The notes beneath the pieces are model-generated. The model was not told where the DNA came from, ran no database searches, and worked only from the letters and a program-made list of their open reading frames with translations. Shown here one piece after another: positions 34,244-41,235 of a stretch of DNA of 43,456 nucleotides (within the stretch, counting starts at the first letter, position 1; each line of letters opens with the position of its first letter). The position numbers and the translations under genes are program-made. This DNA is from an uncultured Prevotella sp. (GTDB taxonomy: Bacteria > Bacteroidota > Bacteroidia > Bacteroidales > Bacteroidaceae): the NCBI GenBank assembly GCA_905236455.1, contig CAJOPT010000114.1:1-43456 (forward strand), written 5' to 3'.

Positions 34244-35812
34244 TTACCTTGTCTTTAGATACTCCAGGGAGTTCTTGGCGAGAGTGAGCACGTTGTCCTG
34301 ATAGATATTGTTACTCGGGTGAGCACTCTTGTCTGGTGTGCCGTCAGGGTTCTTCATGGAGAACTCGCAACCGCCGTTACCGATACAAAGGAGAGTGCCT
34401 TGGAAATCGGTATTGCCCTGCTGTGCTTCCCATACGTTCATCTGGCTGACCCAGTCAATCTGGCTGTCCCATGTGCCGAGGGGATATATGCCGTAGGTTT
34501 GGGTGAGCTGCGTGTAGCAGCTTTCCTCTTGGTTGCCGATGCCAGTGAGCAGCGATGGCAGGTTGAAGTAGAGGCAGTTGTGGTCCTCTGTCCAGCCCGG
34601 TCCCTTAAAGGCAATGAGTTTGGTGCGGTCTGTCGATTCCACCTCGAGACCCTTGTAGATTGGATGTGTGCTGTGGTCTTTCGAGAAGCGTGAGCCAGGG
34701 TTCAGCTGTACGGCCATCTTCCACACGTCGTTGTTGATACCGCCCTCTCCGAAGCCGAAGGCATGGTCGTTGTTCTTCATATCGTCGAGGTTGATGCGAC
34801 CGAGGTAACCGGCATATACCGTGGCATGGCTCCAGAGCAGGAGGCTACCGCCAGCCTTATACCACTCTTTGATAATAGGTGTAGCGGCCTCTACGACAGC
34901 TGGCATAGTCCATACGTCGCTCTCGCTGACACCCTCCAGGTCGCGCAGCCAGAAGAGCACGCGGAAAGGCTCGATAACCTCAGCATCGGTGATGCTGGTG
35001 AAGGGCACAAACTGTGCGGTGGGGTAAGTCTCATGGAGCCAGAGCCAGGCCGATGCCTCATCATCGTCACCTTCGGCAACCAGCTCTTCGGGTGTAGCAT
35101 AGACACTCAGGAAGCCGATGGCCGTCTTGCCGATGCGGAGCGAGGAACGAGTCGAGAGAGCGGTACCCTTGTCATTCACGGCAGTGAGGGTGACTTCCCA
35201 AGTGTCACCAGTCTGTACGTCGGGTATTGTGTAGCTCGTAGCTGTCCCTGGAAGAGTCTCGGTGATGGTGCGGGCGGCACCGACAGAACCATTACCCGCA
35301 CTATTCGTGGCGGTGAGGCGGATGCTGGTAGCGTCGGCTGCGCGGTTCCATTCCACGAGGGCATCGTAACCTCCAGCCTTGTCAACCTGACTCATCTGCA
35401 CACCGCTGATGCTGGTGGCACCTTCACGTGTATAGGTCTTGACGACGCCGGTAGAGAAGTTCTCGCCGTCAGTAAGTTTGAAGACGTACTCGAACGGAAC
35501 ATTCGTTGGAATATTCTTCTGGGTGAAGCTGTTGCCGCTGACACGCTCACTACTGGAGAGCGTCCCGTTGCTGTAGATGGTGACGAGCATGTCGGCACTC
35601 TGGTCAGGCCATGAGAGGATGTAGTCATCGCCAGAGAGCTGACCGTTGATTTGTGAGACATCAGGAGCCTGTAGCTTTATGGTCTCACGGTCGATATCCT
35701 TATCCTGACAAGAAATGAAGAATGATGTTTGAAGTATGAAGAATGCTGCACCGAGCACCTTAACCATCAGGTTCATGCTTCTTTTTCCTGTATTAATTAT
35801 TGTGGGTTTCAT
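34244..35812 (-). CDS. Fructan surface glycan-binding lipoprotein, DUF4960 family (SusE position)
   Basis: 522 residues. Lipoprotein signal with FFISC (C35). The N-terminal part (about 45-235) looks like two FN3/Ig-like domains (QAPDVSQINGQLSGDDYILSW; WNRAADATSIRLTATNSAG). The C-terminal region (about 236-520: GFLSVYATPEELVAEGDDDEAS, GGSLLLWSHATVYAGYLGRI, DVWKMAVQLNPGSRF) fits DUF4960, a domain found with fructan loci. It would bind fructan at the outer surface, as BT1761 does for levan. Its first 35 residues match the SusD leader at 29 of 35 positions although the mature proteins are unrelated. It lies 98 bases after SusD and 31 before the surface GH32. Confidence 0.85.
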   Translation of the reverse strand: MKPTIINTGKRSMNLMVKVLGAAFFILQTSFFISCQDKDIDRETIKLQAPDVSQINGQLSGDDYILSWPDQSADMLVTIYSNGTLSSSERVSGNSFTQKNIPTNVPFEYVFKLTDGENFSTGVVKTYTREGATSISGVQMSQVDKAGGYDALVEWNRAADATSIRLTATNSAGNGSVGAARTITETLPGTATSYTIPDVQTGDTWEVTLTAVNDKGTALSTRSSLRIGKTAIGFLSVYATPEELVAEGDDDEASAWLWLHETYPTAQFVPFTSITDAEVIEPFRVLFWLRDLEGVSESDVWTMPAVVEAATPIIKEWYKAGGSLLLWSHATVYAGYLGRINLDDMKNNDHAFGFGEGGINNDVWKMAVQLNPGSRFSKDHSTHPIYKGLEVESTDRTKLIAFKGPGWTEDHNCLYFNLPSLLTGIGNQEESCYTQLTQTYGIYPLGTWDSQIDWVSQMNVWEAQQGNTDFQGTLLCIGNGGCEFSMKNPDGTPDKSAHPSNNIYQDNVLTLAKNSLEYLKTR

Positions 35813-35910
35813 AATCTTTATATTTTTATTTTGTTAATAACCAGAAGAGCGGTAGCTAACCGACCTTGGTTGCTTGTTTTGAAGGTCTCAAGAAATTATT
35901 CACTCTTCAT

Positions 35911-37695
35911 TTAATTATATCCCTTGTTCTGTGTGTACAGTCCAGGCACGTAGTAAAGCTGGATGTAAGGAAGTGGGAAATACTCGTTCTTGCCGGGCGT
36001 GTAGTGAGCGTCCTTATAGTACTGGGCATAGGTCTGCCCATCGTAGATGGCATCCTTTTCCTTCTCGAAGAACTTGTTGAGCGTCTGCGAGGCGATACCC
36101 CATCGACGCAGGTCGAAGTAGCGTCCGTTCTCCATAGCCAGCTCTAAGCGGCGCTCCCACTGCAGACAGCGGCGGGCTTGCTCCTTACTGCTGAAATAGG
36201 TAGGGGGATAGAGGGCGATGTCGCACTGGTCAGCTGCATAGCTGATGTGCTTGGCAACGCTGTTCTTGGCACGCTGACGGATGTCGTTGATGATGGTGCG
36301 GGCTTCTTCAAGTTGTCCGGTCTCGACGAGTGCCTCAGCACGCATGAGCATCACATCGGTATAGCGCAGCACATAGTCATTCATGGCGAAAGCCTGCCAA
36401 GGGTTGTCGAAGGTCTCGCCCTTGGAGCGTTGCGGCACCTCTTTCAGTGAGGCATAGTAGCCGTAGGTGTTGGGGGTGCGGCTGTTGTCCTTGGTCATAG
36501 TATACTCCACCTCATACTTGTAGGGGAATGTTGGCATTCCGACTGTGTGGAAGAGGCGCGGATCCCATTTCTGTGTGGTAGGCACACCATTGACAGGATA
36601 GGCAATCTCGTTATTGTAGTCGTCAAACATAGGCAGACCGTCGCGGGTCTTGAAGGCATTGACGAGGTTCTGCGTGGGCTTGTGGAAGTCCCATCCGCAC
36701 GACCACATCTGCCAGCAGCCGTTGAGCATGTTGCTCCAGTTGGCACGTCCGTAGAGGGTGTTGTCATCCTGATAGTCGCTGTGCTGAACGGCAAAGATGC
36801 TCTCCTTTGAGTTCTTGTACTCCGGCAGGAAGATGTCACCATAATCCTCTAAATAACCGTACTGTGAGTTCTTCACGTCGTTGGTGTACTTCAACACCTC
36901 CTGCATGTACTGCTGGTTGATATGGCTTACTCCCGTAGAGGCTTCGTAGCCGTCGCCCCAGGCCATCGTCAGATAGCACTTGGCAAGATAGGCTGCTGCG
37001 GCAATCTTGTTGGCGCGTCCGCCCTCGCTCTGCTGCGTGGGCAGCACGTCGTAGGCAAACTTGAAGTCGGCCACTATCTTCTCCATCAGCTCCTCATGGG
37101 TGAACTGGTTGTTGGGGGTCTGTTCCTCTGTGTGGTTCTTATATACCTCCTCATCAATCCATGGCACCTGGTACCACATCTGGACGAGCTTGAAATAGAA
37201 GTGGGCACGGAGGAATCGCACCTCACCCTCGCGGATTTTAGCTTTCTCCTCACCCAGTTTGGCATTGCCATACTCGGCCAGTGAGACCAATGCACGGTTA
37301 CAGCGCGAGATACTGCAGTAGAAGTGATACCACAGCTCGTCCATGTGGTCTGGAGTGGAGGCTGTCAGCGTCGACCACACTTCCACAGGGTGGTAGTTGG
37401 TGTCGGTGGTACCCGAACCGCCCTTCATGGCATCATCAGAAGATACGTCACCATAAGGCCAGAGGTTGAACGGATAGGTGTACCAATCGTCGCCCAGTTT
37501 GGCATAGGCAGATGTCACCATTTCATCGGGCTGGCTCATAGCGAGGTCTTCGCTGATGACGCCCTGCGGCTCTACGTCGATAAAGTCGTTACAGGAAATG
37601 AAGAATGAAGAATGAAGAATGAAGAATGCTGCGCCGAGCACCTTCACCATCATGGTCATACTTCTTTTCCTTGTATTTATTATTGTCTGTTTCAT
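35911..37695 (-). CDS. SusD/RagB family outer-membrane lipoprotein (fructan)
   Basis: 594 residues. Lipoprotein signal ending FFISC with C35, followed by NDFIDVEPQGVISED, the typical SusD N-terminus. The helical TPR scaffold is spread over the mid-part (for example FLRAHFYFKLVQMWYQVPWI near 170 and AYLAKCYLTMAWGDGYEAS). The C-terminus has YFDLRRWGIASQTLNKFF and EYFPLPYIQLYYVPGL, which fit SusD family ends. It acts as the lid of the SusC channel and binds substrate at the surface. The signal-peptide coding region contains a 7-bp tandem repeat (37597-37628). It follows susC by 98 bases. Confidence 0.94.
   Translation of the reverse strand: MKQTIINTRKRSMTMMVKVLGAAFFILHSSFFISCNDFIDVEPQGVISEDLAMSQPDEMVTSAYAKLGDDWYTYPFNLWPYGDVSSDDAMKGGSGTTDTNYHPVEVWSTLTASTPDHMDELWYHFYCSISRCNRALVSLAEYGNAKLGEEKAKIREGEVRFLRAHFYFKLVQMWYQVPWIDEEVYKNHTEEQTPNNQFTHEELMEKIVADFKFAYDVLPTQQSEGGRANKIAAAAYLAKCYLTMAWGDGYEASTGVSHINQQYMQEVLKYTNDVKNSQYGYLEDYGDIFLPEYKNSKESIFAVQHSDYQDDNTLYGRANWSNMLNGCWQMWSCGWDFHKPTQNLVNAFKTRDGLPMFDDYNNEIAYPVNGVPTTQKWDPRLFHTVGMPTFPYKYEVEYTMTKDNSRTPNTYGYYASLKEVPQRSKGETFDNPWQAFAMNDYVLRYTDVMLMRAEALVETGQLEEARTIINDIRQRAKNSVAKHISYAADQCDIALYPPTYFSSKEQARRCLQWERRLELAMENGRYFDLRRWGIASQTLNKFFEKEKDAIYDGQTYAQYYKDAHYTPGKNEYFPLPYIQLYYVPGLYTQNKGYN
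37597..37628. repeat. Heptanucleotide tandem repeat (AATGAAG, 4.6 copies) in the susD signal-peptide region
   Basis: Four complete units at 37597-37624 plus AATG. It is read on the minus strand as FFILHSSFFI. A 7-base unit inside a coding region changes frame when a unit is gained or lost, so slippage would switch SusD off. Confidence 0.85.
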
Positions 37696-37793
37696 ATTAT
37701 TTCTTATTTATATATTATTATTTGAATAACTACAATTGCGGTAGGAAATTCTTCATTGCTTTTCCCTTCGGCCAGCGACCGTTGGTTCTTCAT

Positions 37794-40700
37794 TTAAAAC
37801 GAAGTTTGAATACCAAATGAGAACGAGGTGCTGTTTGGATACATCCATCGAGGGTTCTCAGGGTCGCTGCAGGTCAGTGAGCTGCTCTTCAAGGTGAGCA
37901 GGTTATGTCCGGATATATATATGCGGGCTGAGGTCATATTGACCTTCTTCAATAGTCTGTCGGGCAGGTTGTAACCAATCTGCACCTGGCGGAGCTTGCC
38001 GTATGAGCCGTTCTCGACGAAGTAGGTCGATGCACGGTTCTCGTTACCCACATTGTTTGTGGTCAAAGCGGGGATGCTGCTGCCTGTGTTGGCGGTTGTC
38101 CAGGCATCAAGCATACGGTTACCCTTGTTGCTTCCTGCATCGGTAATGCTGTAGAAGTCTGTCTGGAACTTCTGGTCGTTGTAGACGTCCTGTCCGGCAA
38201 CGCCCTGCCAGAACATCGAGAAGTCGAAGTCCTTGTAACCCAGTTCAATGTTCAGACCCCATGAGAAGTTTGGCACTGGATTGAATATCCATGTCTGATC
38301 CTGCTCGTTGATGATGCCATTGCCATCGAGGTCGGCGTACTTCAGACCACCCACGCGGGCATTCTCCTGACCGCTGGCGAGCACTTCCTCCCGGTTTTGG
38401 AACAGTCCGTCGACAACATAACCCACGATGGAGCCGTATGGCTTCTTTGCCTCTACGAGATTCTCCTTGGCGGTGTGGACATAAGAGCCGGTGGTTGTTT
38501 CAGGCAGGTAGGTCACACGCTGGCGGAAGAAGTCGAGGTTGCCGTTCACGTTGTACTTCAGACCGAAGTTGGTTGTGCCACGATAGCCCAGTGCAAACTC
38601 CATACCCCAGTTACGCAGGCTTGGTCCGTTGAGCCAAGAGGCACCGCCCTCACCCATCGATCCGAGGTAGGCAGGGTTGATGAGCATGTCCTTCACATTC
38701 TTAATATATGTATCGAAGGTTCCGTAGACAGAGCTGCGGAAGAGGGTGAAGTCAAGTCCGAAGTTATACTGCTCAGTAGTCTCCCACTTCAGATTGTTGT
38801 TTTGCGACTGTGTGGCACGGAATCCTGAGGGGAAGATGCCGCTGCCTGCCAGTGCGAGGTCGTAAGCTGTCGACTCGTTGCGGGCACCACCATAAGTGGC
38901 AGCATAGAGACCGTAGCGGGCATAGTTGGAGATGGCTTGGTTACCAGTCTCACCCCATGACGCACGGATTTTCATGTCGTTGATCCAGTCCTGGTTCAGG
39001 TTCTCGGAGATACGATAACCCAATGTAACGGCTGGGAAAGTACCATAGCGGTTGTTCTCACCAAAACGGCTCGAACCGTCGTGGCGGATGGTAAACGAAG
39101 CAAGCAACAGGTCATGCCAGTTATAATCCAGCTTACCGAAGAACGAAACCAAGTTGTAGCCCTCGCGGATACCGCTGGCGCGCTGGGTGCCTGTGGCGGC
39201 ATCAGGCCACATATAGTCGTAGCTCTCTAAGGCGTACATCTGTGCGTATGCGTTAGAGTGCTCGTCGATGTCGCGGTGCAGCTCCATACCGGCCAGCACG
39301 ATAAAGTTGTGGTCGGCACCAATGTTGAAGTTATAGTTGGCGGTGTTCGACCATGTCCACTTCACAGAGTTCTTGCTGCTCAAGCTTGCCGATGGCGTAG
39401 AGTTGTTCACCACGTCAGAGTGCCAGGTGTAAGTAACGCCGTGGATGAACTCTGACCAGTAGTCCAGACCGAAGTTGGAGCGCAATGTCAGTCCCTTGAT
39501 GGGCTGAAGGTTGACGTATGCATTGCCGAAGATGCGCCACATCTTCAAGCGGTTGTCGCGGTTATGATAGAGTTCGCGCAGTGGGTTCTGACGGTCGCTC
39601 ATGCCACCCACAGGACCAGAGAAGGTCTCACCGTCTTCCTCGTAGACTGGCAGCGTAGGTGCCATCTTCAGTGCATTCTCTAAGGGAGCCCAATCCACCT
39701 GATTCGAGTAGGTTATGGTGGCATTCTCACCGATGGTCACCATCTTGTTCACTTTGTAGCTGGTGTTGATGCGGCCCGAGAAGCTCTCAAAGTCGGTATA
39801 CTTCAGGATACCGTTGTTTTTCTTATAGCCAAAGCTGACCAAAGCCGATGACTTTTCTGTGGCATTGGAGATACTGAGGTCGTAGCTCTGGGCGAAGCCT
39901 GTACGACTGATCTCGTCGAGCCAGTCGGTATCACTGAAGCGCATGGTCTTCTTCGAATTCATATAGCCGTCGTAGAGACCGTTCACGGTGAACTGGCGCA
40001 TCTGACCAGTGGCAGGGTCGTAGGCCTGGATGGGTGTACCGGCCGTGGCATTGAGAGTCAGACCGTAGTTGTTGGCATACTGCTCAGGGTCCAGTCCGTC
40101 ATTCATGGCTGCCTGTGCCATCGCAGTCGCATATTCGGAGGTGTTTGCCAGATCCATCATGCTCTGCTTGTTATAGAACGAGGCTGTCAGGTTAGCCGAG
40201 AAGTCAACCTTCACCTTGTCGCCCTTCTTGCCTGAGCGAGTGGTGATGATGATAACACCATTGGCAGCGCGGCTACCATAGATAGAGGCCGAGGCAGCAT
40301 CCTTCAATACCTGCATCGACTCGATGTCGTTCATGTTCAGGGTATTCAGGTTGGTCGTAGTAGGCACACCATCAATAATAAAGAGAGGATCCTGCGATGA
40401 GTTGAACGAACCACCACCGCGGATACGTACGGTACCAGCACCGACAGGCGAGCCGTTCGAGGTGATAGTCATGCCAGGAACCTTACCCTGCAGGGCACGC
40501 ATGGGGTCGGTGTCTGAGGAGGTTTTCAACTCGTCGGTCTTCACCACAGCCACCGAACCGGTCAGGTCAGCTTTGCGCTGGGTCTGGTAACCTGTCACAA
40601 CGACTTCAGCCAGCTCACTTGCATTTTCCTTCATGGTCAGTGCCATGTTTTGTCCGGCAACCTGCTCCATGCTGTCATACCCTATATAAGAGATGACGAG

Positions 40701-40940
40701 TGTGGCGCCAGGCTTTACGCTAAGCTTGAAGTTTCCGTCAAAGTCGGTAACCGTACCGTTGTGGGTACCTTTCTCAATGACAGTGGCACCGATAATAGGT
40801 TCGCCGGTAGGATCTACCACATTACCTGTCACTTCCTGTTGAGCATACATGGCAGTGCATGTTATCGTCAACAGGAAAATCAGCAGTCGTTTCCTGGAAA
40901 CGCTTGCCAGAGCAAAGACAAATTTTCTCAGTTGTTTCAT
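37794..40940 (-). CDS. SusC/RagA family TonB-linked outer-membrane transporter (fructan)
   Basis: 1048 residues. A long N-terminal leader with signal peptide to about residue 34 (MYAQ). A carboxypeptidase-regulatory-like domain follows at about 36-110 (EVTGNVVDPTGEPIIGATVIEKG, GTVTDFDGNF), then TonB box EVVVTGY (near 113-119). The plug contains LQGKVPGM, VRIRGGGSFNSSQDPLFIIDGVP and SASIYGSRAANGVIIITT, all SusC signatures. The remainder is a 22-strand barrel ending SFSFGIQTSF. It imports oligosaccharides across the outer membrane using TonB energy. It is the first gene of the fructan transcript, preceded by a -7 box at 40980 and the 34-bp palindrome at 41040. Confidence 0.95.
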   Translation of the reverse strand: MKQLRKFVFALASVSRKRLLIFLLTITCTAMYAQQEVTGNVVDPTGEPIIGATVIEKGTHNGTVTDFDGNFKLSVKPGATLVISYIGYDSMEQVAGQNMALTMKENASELAEVVVTGYQTQRKADLTGSVAVVKTDELKTSSDTDPMRALQGKVPGMTITSNGSPVGAGTVRIRGGGSFNSSQDPLFIIDGVPTTTNLNTLNMNDIESMQVLKDAASASIYGSRAANGVIIITTRSGKKGDKVKVDFSANLTASFYNKQSMMDLANTSEYATAMAQAAMNDGLDPEQYANNYGLTLNATAGTPIQAYDPATGQMRQFTVNGLYDGYMNSKKTMRFSDTDWLDEISRTGFAQSYDLSISNATEKSSALVSFGYKKNNGILKYTDFESFSGRINTSYKVNKMVTIGENATITYSNQVDWAPLENALKMAPTLPVYEEDGETFSGPVGGMSDRQNPLRELYHNRDNRLKMWRIFGNAYVNLQPIKGLTLRSNFGLDYWSEFIHGVTYTWHSDVVNNSTPSASLSSKNSVKWTWSNTANYNFNIGADHNFIVLAGMELHRDIDEHSNAYAQMYALESYDYMWPDAATGTQRASGIREGYNLVSFFGKLDYNWHDLLLASFTIRHDGSSRFGENNRYGTFPAVTLGYRISENLNQDWINDMKIRASWGETGNQAISNYARYGLYAATYGGARNESTAYDLALAGSGIFPSGFRATQSQNNNLKWETTEQYNFGLDFTLFRSSVYGTFDTYIKNVKDMLINPAYLGSMGEGGASWLNGPSLRNWGMEFALGYRGTTNFGLKYNVNGNLDFFRQRVTYLPETTTGSYVHTAKENLVEAKKPYGSIVGYVVDGLFQNREEVLASGQENARVGGLKYADLDGNGIINEQDQTWIFNPVPNFSWGLNIELGYKDFDFSMFWQGVAGQDVYNDQKFQTDFYSITDAGSNKGNRMLDAWTTANTGSSIPALTTNNVGNENRASTYFVENGSYGKLRQVQIGYNLPDRLLKKVNMTSARIYISGHNLLTLKSSSLTCSDPENPRWMYPNSTSFSFGIQTSF

Positions 40941-40979
40941 TGGTTTGATGTTTAGTTAGTAATTGAATTAAACTGTGCA

Positions 40980-40987
40980 CAAAGGTA
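40980..40987 (-). promoter_or_regulatory. -7 promoter box of the susC operon
   Basis: TACCTTTG (minus strand) fits TAnnTTTG; the start would be near 40973, a leader of about 33 nt. No good -33 box is visible, consistent with activator dependence. The palindrome at 41040 is 52 nt upstream. Confidence 0.65.
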
Positions 40988-41039
40988 TTTCTATTTATAA
41001 ATACATGGTAGAAAAAATGTTTCATAGTGTGGTAAAAAT

Positions 41040-41073
41040 CGTTCAATGTATCATTTTTTATATGAATTGAACG
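41040..41073. promoter_or_regulatory. 34-bp palindromic candidate operator, susC promoter
   Basis: Arms ATCGTTCAAT (41038-41047) and ATTGAACGAT (41066-41075) are perfectly complementary. The CGTTCA...TGAACG frame spans 34 bases, as at 32621-32654. It lies 52 nt above the susC -7 box and 31 nt above an opposite-direction -7 box at 41105, so it sits between two divergent promoters. Likely site for the AraC-type domain of the hybrid regulator. Confidence 0.7.
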
Positions 41074-41104
41074 ATATTTGTCATTGATTATACTGATAAC
41101 CGAC

Positions 41105-41112
41105 TACTTTTG
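41105..41112 (+). promoter_or_regulatory. -7 promoter box of a plus-strand transcript divergent from susC
   Basis: TACTTTTG fits TAnnTTTG, with a TTG 18 bases upstream (41084-41086). It would start transcription near 41118, away from susC and toward the 3' end of the regulator gene. No coding frame follows. Confidence 0.45.
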
Positions 41113-41117
41113 CAATC

Positions 41118-41235
41118 GAAAAAACGTACTTTTTTCGTATCTTAGGTTATCAAAATAGGTGTGGAAGATATCTCACGTTCGAACCAGGTCTGCGACAACA
41201 TCAGAATAGGCGGAAATATCAGTCCACACCTTTTT
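41118..41235 (+). ncRNA. Predicted small RNA between susC and the hybrid regulator gene
   Basis: The transcript would begin with a hairpin CGAAAAAA/TTTTTTCG. A long closing stem follows, AGGTGTGGA (41157-41165) with TCCACACCT (41223-41231), continued inward by GATAT/ATATC (41167-41171, 41216-41220). It encloses about 44 nt that include GTTCGAAC. The stem is followed by T5, as in an intrinsic terminator. No open frame fits. The alternative is that the stem is only the terminator of the converging regulator gene, which ends at 41234, but on that strand the T-run is weaker (ATTTTG). RNA family unknown. Confidence 0.4.

Noticed and set aside
41170..41200. tRNA-like GTTCGAACC segment
   Set aside because: It looks like a T-loop, but no acceptor stem, anticodon arm or D-arm can be built around it.
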